Shown: positions 14,596-22,307 of the stretch, in pieces | Layout: the number at the start of each line of letters is the position of its first letter | How positions within the stretch are numbered: position 1 is the stretch's first letter | The notes under the pieces: model-generated | The model's database searches: none | What the model was told of the DNA's origin: nothing | What the model saw: only the letters and a program-made list of their open reading frames with translations | NCBI GenBank assembly: GCA_963836775.1 | Contig: CAWIKR010000003.1 | Span: 868,001 to 932,000 of the forward strand | Length of the DNA stretch: 64,000 nucleotides | From: DASQPR01 sp963836775 | Lineage (GTDB): Bacteria; Actinomycetota; Actinomycetes; Mycobacteriales; Micromonosporaceae | Reading direction: 5' to 3' | Program-made: the position numbers and the translations under genes

Positions 14596-15510
14596 ATGAC
14601 CTACGACGCGACCAGCACGGTCACGCTGACCAGCGGGGCGAAGTTGCCGCTGATCGGATTCGGCACCTGGCAGCTGCGCGGCGACAAGGCCTATCGCGCC
14701 ACTCGCGCGGCCCTGGACGCGGGTTATCGGCACATCGACACCGCGACGATGTATGGCAACGAGGCCGAGGTCGGCCGTGCCATCAAGGACAGCGGTCTGG
14801 ATCGGGCCGACCTCTACGTCACCACCAAACTCCCGCCGGAGCGGATCAAGCGGGAGCGCGCGACGCTGACCGAGAGCTTGAGCCTTCTCGGCTTGGACCA
14901 TGTCGACCTGTGGCTGATCCACTGGCCGCCGCACGGCAGCCCGGCGACCGAGGCCTGGCGCGAATTCCGGCAGCTCCGGGACGAGGGCATGACAACGTCG
15001 ATCGGAGTGTCCAACTACGACGTCGACCTGATCGACGAGCTGATCGCGCAGACCGGTGAAGCACCGGCGGTCAACCAGGTGTCCTGGAGTCCGTCCCAGT
15101 TCGATGCGCCGACCCTGGCCGGGAACCGTGATCGGGGCACCGTCCTGGAGGGCTACAGCCCGCTGAAGAACACCAATCTGCGGGCCAAGGAGCTTTTCGA
15201 CATCAGCCAGGCGCACGGCGTGAGCGCCGCGCAGGTGGTGCTGCGCTGGCACGTGCAGCACGAGATCCCGGTGATTCCGCGGTCGCAGAATCCGGAGCGG
15301 ATCGTGGCGAACTTCGACGTGTTCGGGTTCGAGTTGACCGCCGACGAGATGGCCCGGATCGACGGGATGGCGATGACATTGAGCTATGTCAGCGTGTGCG
15401 CCACCCGAGATCACTCGGCGATCAGCGTGCGAAGCGCCGCGCAATGGGTGCGGTACGCGGCGAGCCCGGCCTTGGTTGCCGAATACGTGGTGCTGGCGCC
15501 GCGTCCGTAA
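14596..15510 (+). CDS. Aldo/keto reductase with atypical C-terminus
   Basis: A 304-residue NADPH-dependent aldo/keto reductase of the 2,5-diketo-gluconate reductase type. The catalytic tetrad is visible: Asp and Tyr in HIDTATMYGNE, Lys in YVTTKLPP, and His in LIHWPPH. The cofactor segment VIPRSQNPERI is also present. The usual C-terminal GPDP-type tail after the 'ADEMARIDGM' helix is missing. Instead the last ~35 residues run antisense through the 3' end of the regulator gene on the opposite strand (overlap 15411-15510). The reading frame is therefore probably extended past a lost natural stop. The ATG at 14596 is preceded by GGAGACGAGG. Confidence 0.88.
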   Translation: MTYDATSTVTLTSGAKLPLIGFGTWQLRGDKAYRATRAALDAGYRHIDTATMYGNEAEVGRAIKDSGLDRADLYVTTKLPPERIKRERATLTESLSLLGLDHVDLWLIHWPPHGSPATEAWREFRQLRDEGMTTSIGVSNYDVDLIDELIAQTGEAPAVNQVSWSPSQFDAPTLAGNRDRGTVLEGYSPLKNTNLRAKELFDISQAHGVSAAQVVLRWHVQHEIPVIPRSQNPERIVANFDVFGFELTADEMARIDGMAMTLSYVSVCATRDHSAISVRSAAQWVRYAASPALVAEYVVLAPRP

Positions 15511-15695
15511 CCGTCCTTGCTTGAGGTGACGTAGCCGGCCGCCTCCAGCGTCGACATCTGCTTCGACAGGTCGGATTCGCTGATGCTGAGCTGCTCTCGG
15601 AGGAAGCGGAACGAGACGGTCGGCGCGTTCGCGAGCATCGCCATCGCGGCGAGCCGTTTCGGCACGTGAATGACCGGATCGAGGCCATCGATCAC
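15411..15695 (-). CDS. Winged-helix transcriptional regulator (MarR/HTH_27-like)
   Basis: A 94-residue winged-helix protein. It reads VIDGLDPVIHVPKRLAAMAML, then SFRFLREQLSISESDLSKQMSTLEAAGYV as the helix-turn-helix, then a GYGRGASTTYSATKAGLAAY wing. This short form binds DNA as a dimer and usually controls an adjacent gene. The GTG start overlaps the stop of the upstream membrane protein gene by four bases (15692-15695), so both are one operon. Its 3' end overlaps the convergent aldo/keto reductase by 100 bp. Confidence 0.85.
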   Translation of the reverse strand: MIDGLDPVIHVPKRLAAMAMLANAPTVSFRFLREQLSISESDLSKQMSTLEAAGYVTSSKDGYGRGASTTYSATKAGLAAYRTHCAALRTLIAE

Positions 15696-16168
15696 GAGAG
15701 CCGCTCCCGCACCTGCCGGGCGGCCCGCGCGTAGCTCCGTTCGTACCAAATGAGGCCGACGGTGACCGAGACGAACGCGGCGGGTGCGGCGATGGCGATG
15801 CCGCCGAGCCACCAGGCGAGGGCGACGATGATCGCGATGATCACCACCCCCACGCCGTAACCGCGCCACACTGCGGCGATCTCGCTCGGCGGGCTGCCGC
15901 GACCCGGCATCGGCAGTGCGCCGTGCCGCCGCCGCATCCACTGCACGAATCCGGCTTCCAGCGCGATCAGGATCGCCAGCGACGCCGCGAACATCGCGCC
16001 GTTGACCCGCCACCAGGTGAAGCTCGCGACAAAGGCTGCGGCCCAGGCGCCGACGGCGGGCGAATACCACCACGGGGTCGGCGGGTAGCTGACATATGGG
16101 GCGGCGGCGCCGCGTTCGGCCGCGAGGATTTGAGCGGCAACGTCAATGCTTTCCACGTCGGAAAGCAT
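15692..16168 (-). CDS. Membrane protein co-transcribed with the winged-helix regulator
   Basis: A 158-residue protein with about four hydrophobic helices (AVGAWAAAFVASFTWW, GAMFAASLAILIALEAGFV, GVVIIAIIVALAWWLGG, APAAFVSVTVGLIWYE). No family is recognised. I chose the ATG at 16168 because GGAAAG at 16177-16182 (minus strand) is well placed; an ATG at 16192 would add 8 residues. In actinobacteria, HTH_27-type regulators are often paired with such a membrane protein, which may sense or quench the regulator. The start region carries three CTTTCC/GGAAAG half-sites. Confidence 0.75.
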   Translation of the reverse strand: MLSDVESIDVAAQILAAERGAAAPYVSYPPTPWWYSPAVGAWAAAFVASFTWWRVNGAMFAASLAILIALEAGFVQWMRRRHGALPMPGRGSPPSEIAAVWRGYGVGVVIIAIIVALAWWLGGIAIAAPAAFVSVTVGLIWYERSYARAARQVRERLS

Positions 16169-16182
16169 ACGAATAACTTTCC
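16148..16182 (-). promoter_or_regulatory. Cluster of CTTTCC/GGAAAG half-sites (candidate operator)
   Basis: GCTTTCC-ACGTC-GGAAAGC at 16148-16166 is a perfect 7-bp palindrome, and the GGAAAG half is also mirrored by CTTTCC at 16177-16182. The array covers the start codon and ribosome-binding site of the membrane protein/regulator operon. It would suit autoregulation by the winged-helix protein; direct evidence is lacking. Confidence 0.45.
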
Positions 16183-16456
16183 AACAAGGCAAGTATTGGA
16201 TTCTCAGACCGGTTCCCGCGCGACAACCGGGATAAGGCGCGTGACTCGGGCCTGGTGATCGGCGGAGAACGGATAGTCGGCCGCGATCCGACGGCAGGCG
16301 GCGTCTCGTTCGGCCGGCGAGTGGCGTAGCGACGGCTTCGAAATCCTCGGAGCTGGGTGACCTGTACTGGTGGGCACCGGGTCCGCTGGGCCGGATCTAT
16401 CGGCGCAACCGAATCCGGGACGCCGAACCGGAGCCAGCCGACTACGCTTCGGTTCC

Positions 16457-17011
16457 GTGACTGTGATCGAGACCGGCCGGCTGGTGATCCGGCGCTGGAC
16501 CGAAGCCGACCTGGACCGGATCCTCGCGACCTACTCGCAGTGGGAGGTGGCCCGCTGGCTCGGCGCCACCCCGCGAGCGATGGCCGGGCCGGATGAGGCG
16601 GCTGCCGCGCTCGCTCGGTGGACGGCACAGACCGAGGAGAATGGGGATCGCTACGGCTGCTGGGCGATCGAGCCCCGGGACAGCGGCGTGGCGGCCGGAT
16701 CGGTGCTGTTCAAGCCGCTGCCGAACTCGGACGGCAGTGAGCCGACCGACATCGAGGTGGGCTGGCACCTGCATCCGGATTCGTGGGGGCACGGCTACGC
16801 AACCGAGGCCGCCCAAGCGGTCATGGATCGCGGCTTCGGGTCCGGACTGCCGGAGGTGGTCGCGGTGGTCTACCCGGACAATCACCGATCGATCGCGGTC
16901 TGCCGGCGGCTCGGCATGACGCCGATCGGGCGCACGGATCGGTGGTACGGCGTCGAGGTGGAGGCGTTCAGCCGGCGCCGGGCGGACTGGCTGAGCGGGT
17001 GGACCGGCTGA
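16457..17011 (+). CDS. GNAT N-acetyltransferase (RimJ/RimL-like)
   Basis: A 184-residue acetyltransferase. The opening VIETGRLVIRRWTEADLDRI is typical of the Acetyltransf_3 (RimJ/RimL) group. Acetyl-CoA binding is marked by EVGWHLHPDSWGHGYATEAA, and the terminal strand by VVYPDNHRSIAVCRRLGM. The GTG at 16457 is chosen because the family begins here; the frame extends upstream without family features. Its substrate is unknown. Confidence 0.88.
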   Translation: MTVIETGRLVIRRWTEADLDRILATYSQWEVARWLGATPRAMAGPDEAAAALARWTAQTEENGDRYGCWAIEPRDSGVAAGSVLFKPLPNSDGSEPTDIEVGWHLHPDSWGHGYATEAAQAVMDRGFGSGLPEVVAVVYPDNHRSIAVCRRLGMTPIGRTDRWYGVEVEAFSRRRADWLSGWTG

Positions 17012-17083
17012 GTGGGCGGCGGGCCGGCTGAGTGGGCCGGCCGGCGGGGCGGGAAATAGTTCGCGGTGCCGCGCTGTTGTCGG

Positions 17084-17089
17084 TAGCGT
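17084..17089 (+). promoter_or_regulatory. -10 box of the alanine leader transcript
   Basis: TAGCGT at 17084-17089 fits TANNNT, and lies 7 bases before the GTG at 17097, so transcription would start at that GTG. The -35 region (TTCGCG or TCGCGG near 17060-17066) is weak. Confidence 0.55.
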
Positions 17090-17096
17090 GAACATT

Positions 17097-17165
17097 GTGG
17101 AGATCCGAAGTCTGAACGTCGCGGCCGCGCGAGCTACCTGCTCGTCGGTCGCCGCTGCCAGCTGA
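17097..17165 (+). CDS. Alanine-rich leader peptide (22 aa) of the AlaRS-like gene
   Basis: The reading frame begins at GTG 17097 and ends at TGA 17163-17165. It encodes MEIRSLNVAAARATC followed by SSVAAAS. Seven of 22 codons are alanine, arranged as GCG-GCC-GCG-Arg-GCT and GCC-GCT-GCC. It is followed by a hairpin (17177-17196), an intrinsic terminator (17201-17234) and then an alanyl-tRNA synthetase homologue. The design is that of a ribosome-mediated attenuator in which charged tRNA-Ala is sensed. The GTG at 17088 is in frame but overlaps the -10 box, so it would not be transcribed. Confidence 0.8.
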   Translation: MEIRSLNVAAARATCSSVAAAS

Positions 17166-17211
17166 TCTTCAACGCGCTGAGTTTCCGATAACTCAGTTTC
17201 GCCGGCGACCG
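17146..17211 (+). promoter_or_regulatory. Candidate antiterminator helix
   Basis: CGGTCGCCG at 17146-17154, inside the second alanine run of the leader peptide, is fully complementary over 9 bp to CGGCGACCG at 17203-17211, the 5' arm of the terminator. A separate hairpin, CTGAGTT/AACTCAG (17177-17183 with 17190-17196), sits in the loop. If the ribosome stalls at the first alanine run, 17146-17154 is free to sequester the terminator arm; if it reaches the stop codon, this segment is covered and the terminator forms. Confidence 0.65.
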
Positions 17212-17234
17212 GAGACGGTCCGCCGGCCTTTTTT
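17201..17234 (+). terminator. Intrinsic terminator/attenuator before the AlaRS-like gene
   Basis: GCCGGCGACCG (17201-17211), a GAGA loop, then CGGT-C-CGCCGGC (17216-17227) form an 11-bp stem with one bulged C, followed by six T (17229-17234). This is one of only a few stem-plus-T-run signals in the window. It lies 97 bp before the ATG at 17331 with no gene ending upstream within 180 bp, so it is an attenuator and not a gene-end terminator. Confidence 0.9.
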
Positions 17235-17330
17235 GTGCCCGTACGCGTCCTTTTGCGACGTTCGTTCGGCGTCGCGTCAGCATCGTCCGACGGCCCGGAT
17301 CCGGTTCGCCCCAACCGTGAGGGGCCCACC

Positions 17331-18536
17331 ATGAACTCCGACCAGACCATCCGCACCTTCACCGACTACTACCGGGACCGCGGTCATCACGTCAGCGACA
17401 GCTCCGGCCTCGTTCGCCCGCCGGAGGACCCGGTGCTGTTCACCACGGCGGGCATGCACCCGCTGACTCCGTACCTCCTGGGGGAGCCGCACCCGGACGG
17501 GCGCCGCCTGGTCAGCGTGCAGCGCTGTCTGCGCACGACGGACCTGGAGGAGGTCGGCGATCCGAGCCACCTCACGGTGTTCCAGATGCTCGGGTCGTGG
17601 TCGCTCGGCGACTACGACGGCCCCCAGAGCCTGCGCTGGGGTTACCAGCTTCTGGTCGACGGCTTCGGCATCGATCCGAAGTGGCTGCACGTCACGGTCT
17701 ATGGCGGCGACGGCACGGTGCCGCCGGACACGTCGTCGCGCCGCGTCTGGTCCGAGCTCGGTGTGCCGGTCGAGGAGACAGTCGAGGACAACTGGTGGGA
17801 CAACGGACCGGTAGGTCCGTGCGGCCCGGATTCGGAGATCTTTTTCTGGACCGGCGACGGGCCGCCGATCGGCACGCCGACCACCGACGACCGCTGGGTG
17901 GAGATCTGGAACCACGTGATGATGCGCTACCACCGGCGACCGGACGGCACTCTGATCGAGCTGCCGCGGCCGAACGTCGACACCGGCATGGGTCTGGAGC
18001 GGCTCGTGACCGTGCTGCAGGGCAAGCCGTCGGTGTTCGACTCGGACGTGTTCGAGCCGTGGGTGCGCTCGGTCTCGTCGCTGTGGACGCCGCAGGTCAG
18101 TGATCTGCGAGTCGTCAGCGATCATCTCCGCTCGTCGGTGGTGATGATCGGCGACGGCGTGCGCCCGTCCAACACCCGGCACGGTTACGTGCTGCGGCGG
18201 CTCCTGCGCCGGACGCTCACGGTGCTGTGGCGGGACGACCCGTCGCGGTCGTTGTCGGATATGTCGGTCGAGCCGATCGAGTTCACTCGGCGGCTCTTCT
18301 GGCATACCCCGGATGACCGCGGGCCGAGCGTCGAGGTCGGTGGCCCGAGCGGCGACGAGATTCGCCGGATCTGGCTGGACGAGGAGCGGCGGTTCCGGGA
18401 CCTGCTCACCCGTGGCCGCCCGCTGGTGCGCCGGCAGCTGCGTAACGGGCCATTGGGTGAGGAGGACTATCACTACCTGCACGACACGCACGGGTTGCCG
18501 CGCGAGATGGTCGACGTACTCACTGGTGAATCTTGA
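17331..18536 (+). CDS. Alanyl-tRNA synthetase-like protein, catalytic domain only
   Basis: A 401-residue homologue of the AlaRS class-II catalytic core. Motif blocks in order are PVLFTTAGMHPLTPYLLG, VQRCLRTTDLEEVG, FQMLGSWSLGDY, EIWNHVMMRY, NVDTGMGLERLVTVLQG, and SDHLRSSVVMIGDGVRPSNT with GYVLRRLLRR. Full AlaRS is about 880 residues. This protein stops at HDTHGLPREMVDVL, where the editing domain would begin, so editing and C-Ala domains are absent. It should form alanyl-adenylate; transfer to tRNA-Ala is possible but weakened. Roles could be an extra AlaRS, an amino-acid-activating enzyme for another acceptor, or a resistance paralogue. The ATG at 17331 is preceded by GAGGGG. Expression is probably gated by the alanine leader upstream. 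Confidence 0.85.
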   Translation: MNSDQTIRTFTDYYRDRGHHVSDSSGLVRPPEDPVLFTTAGMHPLTPYLLGEPHPDGRRLVSVQRCLRTTDLEEVGDPSHLTVFQMLGSWSLGDYDGPQSLRWGYQLLVDGFGIDPKWLHVTVYGGDGTVPPDTSSRRVWSELGVPVEETVEDNWWDNGPVGPCGPDSEIFFWTGDGPPIGTPTTDDRWVEIWNHVMMRYHRRPDGTLIELPRPNVDTGMGLERLVTVLQGKPSVFDSDVFEPWVRSVSSLWTPQVSDLRVVSDHLRSSVVMIGDGVRPSNTRHGYVLRRLLRRTLTVLWRDDPSRSLSDMSVEPIEFTRRLFWHTPDDRGPSVEVGGPSGDEIRRIWLDEERRFRDLLTRGRPLVRRQLRNGPLGEEDYHYLHDTHGLPREMVDVLTGES

Positions 18537-18575
18537 TCAGGTCGGCGGGTGGCGGCGCCGGTCAATAATGTTCCG

Positions 18576-19235
18576 GTGCGCGTACTGGTGGTCGAGGACG
18601 AGTCGATGATGGCCGAGGCGATCGCCGACGGCCTCCGTGAGGAGACGTTCGCGGTCGACGTCGTCGGTGACGGCCGATCGGCCCTGGACCGGCTCACCGT
18701 AAACGACTACGACGTCGTCGTGCTGGATCGGGACCTGCCGATCCTGCACGGCGACGAGGTGTGCCGGCAGATCGTCGCCGGCCGGATCGGCGTACGCGTG
18801 CTGATGCTGACCGCTGCGGGCGCGGTCGCGGATCGGGTCGGCGGCCTGGATCTGGGCGCCGACGACTATCTGGCCAAGCCGTTCGCCTTCGAAGAACTGG
18901 TGGCCCGGGTCCGGGCGTTGAGCCGGCGGTCCCGGCCGGTAGCGACGCCGGTGCTGGAGTGCTCGGGCATCCGGCTCGATCCCCGGCACCGCGAAACGCA
19001 TCGCAACGGCCACTACATCGCGCTGTCCCGCAAGGAGTTCGCGGTGCTGGAGGAGTTGCTGCGGGCCCAGGGCGCCACGGTCTCCGCGGAGACCCTGCTG
19101 GAGAAGGTATGGGATGAGAACACCGACCCGTTCAGCACCATCGTGCGAGTCACGATGAGCGGGCTGCGCCGCAAGCTCGGCGAGCCCAACGTGATCGAGA
19201 CGATCACCGGTGTGGGATACCGGGTCACGTGTTAA
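18576..19235 (+). CDS. OmpR-family response regulator
   Basis: A 219-residue response regulator. The receiver domain has the phospho-acceptor Asp51 in VVLDRDLP, LTAAG for the switch Thr, and AKPF for the conserved Lys. The C-terminal winged helix reads LSRKEFAVLEELLRAQGATVSAETLLEKVWD and ends with GVGYRV. The start at GTG 18576 (VRVLVVEDES) fits the family, and TAATGT lies just upstream; GTG 18549 is an alternative that adds nine residues. The frame ends 7 bases into the kinase gene, so the pair is coupled. Confidence 0.92.
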   Translation: MRVLVVEDESMMAEAIADGLREETFAVDVVGDGRSALDRLTVNDYDVVVLDRDLPILHGDEVCRQIVAGRIGVRVLMLTAAGAVADRVGGLDLGADDYLAKPFAFEELVARVRALSRRSRPVATPVLECSGIRLDPRHRETHRNGHYIALSRKEFAVLEELLRAQGATVSAETLLEKVWDENTDPFSTIVRVTMSGLRRKLGEPNVIETITGVGYRVTC

Positions 19236-20353
19236 GCCGGTTGCGCGGCAGCCTCCGCGTACGGCTTATCGTCGCGTTCAGCCTGACCTTGCTGGTCGCC
19301 GGTGCGGTGGTGCTGGCCGGCATCAACATCCTGGTGCGCAACAGCATGCACTACGGCCTCGGCCTGGCCAGCTCGACGGCGGCCGAGCGATACGGCTACG
19401 TCACGTCGATCGACGGCGCGGCGGAGAGCCGGACCAACCAGATCATCCTCTCGTCGATGCAGCACAACCTGTTCGTCAAGGGTGGCGCCACGGTTTTTGC
19501 GGTCTGGGTGATCGCGACGGTGGCGATCTACTTCATCGCCGGCCGGTTACTGCGACCGTTGCGGAAGATCACCGTGACCGCGGAGATGATCGCCGCCCGG
19601 ACGATGAACCGCCGGATCGCGCTGGAGGAGCCACCTGGCGAGATCAAGGCGCTTGCCGATTCCTTCGACAGCATGCTGGACCGGTTGGACACCGCGTTCG
19701 CCGGGCAGGGCCGGTTCATCGCCAACGCCGCGCACGAGCTGAAGACCCCGGTCGCGGTCACCCGCACGTTGGTAGAGGTCGCGATGCGGCGCACCGACAG
19801 CTCGCCGGATGTGCGGGCGCTCGGTGCCAACCTGCTGGTCGTCAACGCCCAGCAGGAGCAGTTGATCGAGGCGCTGCTGACGCTGGCCCGGTCCGACTCG
19901 GCGGTCACCGAGCGGGTGCCGGTAGACCTCGCGGCGCTGGCTGCAAGCTCGATCAACACCACCATGCCGGATGCCGATGTGCACGTGGACACCGCACTGG
20001 TGACCGCACCGACGACCGGCGATCCGGTGCTGCTCGGTCAGATGATCCGCAATCTCGTCGACAACGCCATGCGCTACAACCTCCCCGACGGTGTCGTCGA
20101 GGTGGCCACCGTGGGCCACGGCGGCCGGGCCTATCTGACCGTCGCCAACACCGGACCGGTCATAGCCGAGCACGAGATCCCGGCGCTGTTCGAGCCATTC
20201 CGGCGGCTCCGGGACCGGACCGGATTCGAGGGTGGCAACGGCCTCGGTCTGTCGATCGTGCGGGCGGTCGCGCGAGCGCACGGCGGCGACGTGACCGCCG
20301 CGCCCCGGCCGGGCGGCGGGCTGGTGGTCCGGGTCGCCCTGCCGTACGCATAA
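19229..20353 (+). CDS. Two-component sensor histidine kinase
   Basis: A 374-residue membrane kinase. Two membrane helices (LIVAFSLTLLVAGAVVLAGI and VFAVWVIATVAIYFIAGRLL) flank a short external loop of about 60 residues. A HAMP region follows, then the phospho-acceptor His169 in HELKTPVAVTR, the N box MIRNLVDNAMRYN, and the GLGLSIVRAVARAHGG block of the ATPase. The external loop is small and gives no clue about the signal. It is the partner of the response regulator that overlaps it by seven bases (GTGTTAA). Confidence 0.93.
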   Translation: MLSRLRGSLRVRLIVAFSLTLLVAGAVVLAGINILVRNSMHYGLGLASSTAAERYGYVTSIDGAAESRTNQIILSSMQHNLFVKGGATVFAVWVIATVAIYFIAGRLLRPLRKITVTAEMIAARTMNRRIALEEPPGEIKALADSFDSMLDRLDTAFAGQGRFIANAAHELKTPVAVTRTLVEVAMRRTDSSPDVRALGANLLVVNAQQEQLIEALLTLARSDSAVTERVPVDLAALAASSINTTMPDADVHVDTALVTAPTTGDPVLLGQMIRNLVDNAMRYNLPDGVVEVATVGHGGRAYLTVANTGPVIAEHEIPALFEPFRRLRDRTGFEGGNGLGLSIVRAVARAHGGDVTAAPRPGGGLVVRVALPYA

Positions 20354-20364
20354 CCGCGCGCCCG

Positions 20365-21246
20365 CTACGGCTTGAGCGCCGGGTTGGCCGGATCGAGAAG
20401 GCCACGCTCGGACAGGAAGCGGTGCAGCGGTGTGGTCTGCGGGTAGTGCCCCCACCGATGGTCGCCGGCGAGTTGGCCGGCAGCGGCCAGCGGGGCGCCG
20501 AGAAGCTGCTGCTGGACCGGATTGAACGCGGCGAACGTGGGGCCGGCGATCAGCTCGTCGTTCTCGTCGCGGCCGTAGGACCACCGATGCGAATACGCGA
20601 AGAAGATGCCCTTGCGGGTGATCTCCGAGTGGTTGTCGGTCCGGGTGTGCCACAGCCGCCGGTCGAAGAAGACCGCGTCGCCGGGGTTGGCGCAGATCTC
20701 GATGGCGCCGTCCGGGTCCGGCCACGGCATCTCCCGCCGCGGCGGCCCGTCGATCCAGTTGGTCCGGTGGCTTCCGGGCACGACCTTGAAGTTGCCGCGC
20801 CCCGGCTCGGACACATCCGAGAGCCAGAACGCCACCTTCACCGACAGCCGCGGGCGCGGATCGGTCTCCAGTTCCCGGTTCTGCCGGCCACCGTCCTGAT
20901 GCCAGTCGAACCGCGTCGGTCGCGGCGCCGCGATCGACGGATGCACGTCCAGGTGCGAGTGGTAGATGTGGACGTTCCAGCCGAGCACCGACCACACCAG
21001 GCCGAACGTGCTCGGGTGGTCGATCAGGCCGACCGCGGCGGGGCAGTTCGCCACGGCGCTCAGCTGGTGCATCGCGCCAGTGGTGGTCGCCCTGGCGTAG
21101 ACCAGGTCGAGCGCGGCGGTGTAGAAGTCGACCTCGCTGGTGTTCAGCGCATCGCGGATCACCAGGAAGCCGTCGCGTTCGAAGTCGTGCCGCTGGGCCG
21201 CGGTCATGCCGGCGGTCGTGCCGGACCGGGTGCCGGTCAGTGTCAT
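20365..21246 (-). CDS. Phytanoyl-CoA dioxygenase (PhyH) family enzyme
   Basis: A 293-residue Fe(II)/2-oxoglutarate-dependent dioxygenase. The start region (HDFERDGFLVIRDAL) is typical of PhyH. The iron ligands are in WHQDGG (His and Asp), with a distal His probably in DRRLWHTRTDN, and the 2-oxoglutarate-binding Arg in the following ITRKG segment region. The ATG at 21246 is chosen for the excellent GGAGGAACGCA before it; a longer frame adds 16 residues. The substrate is not evident. The gene is convergent with the kinase gene (11 bp between stops). Confidence 0.88.
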   Translation of the reverse strand: MTLTGTRSGTTAGMTAAQRHDFERDGFLVIRDALNTSEVDFYTAALDLVYARATTTGAMHQLSAVANCPAAVGLIDHPSTFGLVWSVLGWNVHIYHSHLDVHPSIAAPRPTRFDWHQDGGRQNRELETDPRPRLSVKVAFWLSDVSEPGRGNFKVVPGSHRTNWIDGPPRREMPWPDPDGAIEICANPGDAVFFDRRLWHTRTDNHSEITRKGIFFAYSHRWSYGRDENDELIAGPTFAAFNPVQQQLLGAPLAAAGQLAGDHRWGHYPQTTPLHRFLSERGLLDPANPALKP

Positions 21247-21382
21247 TGCGTTCCTCCCCGCTATCGGCGCCGAGGTGAGCGCCGCTTCGCACATAGGAGA
21301 CGCCGGGCGGCGTTAAGCGGCGGAGAGTGCCGGCGCTCACCGGACTCTCACACCGGGCACATCGGACGCTCAGCCGGCCGAG

Positions 21383-22255
21383 CTATCTGAACGAGCCGAT
21401 CAGCAGGGGCTGCCCGGCCACCACGCCGAGGATCGCCCGAGATCCGGCCGGAGCCGCCAGCCGCACGGCTTCGGGCTGCAGCCGCAGGACGTCGTCGCAG
21501 ATGCCGGCCGGCTCGGTCGCGGTGCCGCCGACCACGATCACATCGCTGGTCTCGTACATCCAAGGTCTGATCTGCTTGTCGCAGTCACCCACGCCGAGCC
21601 GGAACCGGATGGTCTGGCCGTCGATGCTGATCAGATCCTCGGCATCACGCAGGTCACCGGAGTGCGACGGGGGCAGCGACGACTCCGGCGGGCTGGTGAT
21701 CCGGTCCGGTGCCACCGCGACCCGCAGGATCGGCACCGGCAGGCCGTCGGCGACGAACCGCCAGGCCGGCACGGTGGCCACGCCGCGGCTGGTGAGCAAC
21801 GAGACGGTGGACAGGTCGACCGCGGTGATCCGCAGGGTGTGACACTCGCCGGGCGGGCAGTCGCCCTTGTCCAGGGCTGCGAAGGTGTCCTCCTCGGTCT
21901 GTAGTGGCACCGTCATGGCCGAGCCGTCCGGGAATCGGATCACTCCCGGTGGCGGTGGCAGCAGGAGGGGCGCGGCCATCTCGAAGTAGCCGTTGCCGAA
22001 TGCCAGCTTGGTGTCACTGGTGAAGCCCGGGTCCGCGGGCGTCACCGTCAGATCCTGCAGCGGTACGAAACCGGTGCGCCATTTCTCCGGCATCCCGGCC
22101 GCGGTCCAGGCGTTGGCCATCTCGGCGGCGCGCCGGTCGAACGCGGTCGAGCGGCCGGTGCTGGTCGGTGCCGGTGAGCCCGCCTGCGTGGTTGACGCGC
22201 AGCCGGCCACCGCAAGCAGGATCACCAGCGCGAAGGTGGACCGACGACGGCGCAT
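21383..22255 (-). CDS. Putative lipoprotein
   Basis: A 290-residue protein with a lipoprotein signal peptide: RRRR at the N-terminus, a hydrophobic stretch, and the lipobox LAVAGC with Cys19. The mature part begins with a Ser/Thr/Pro-rich linker and contains paired cysteines (DCPPGEC near residue 132, then a DCDK and an ICDD near the C-terminus). No domain family is recognised. It lies divergent to dxr, about 50 bp away. Confidence 0.78.
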   Translation of the reverse strand: MRRRRSTFALVILLAVAGCASTTQAGSPAPTSTGRSTAFDRRAAEMANAWTAAGMPEKWRTGFVPLQDLTVTPADPGFTSDTKLAFGNGYFEMAAPLLLPPPPGVIRFPDGSAMTVPLQTEEDTFAALDKGDCPPGECHTLRITAVDLSTVSLLTSRGVATVPAWRFVADGLPVPILRVAVAPDRITSPPESSLPPSHSGDLRDAEDLISIDGQTIRFRLGVGDCDKQIRPWMYETSDVIVVGGTATEPAGICDDVLRLQPEAVRLAAPAGSRAILGVVAGQPLLIGSFR

Positions 22256-22307
22256 GACGGTTCGACGTCACGGCCCGTCCCGCGGTTCCCGAATGCCATC
22301 GGCAAGA

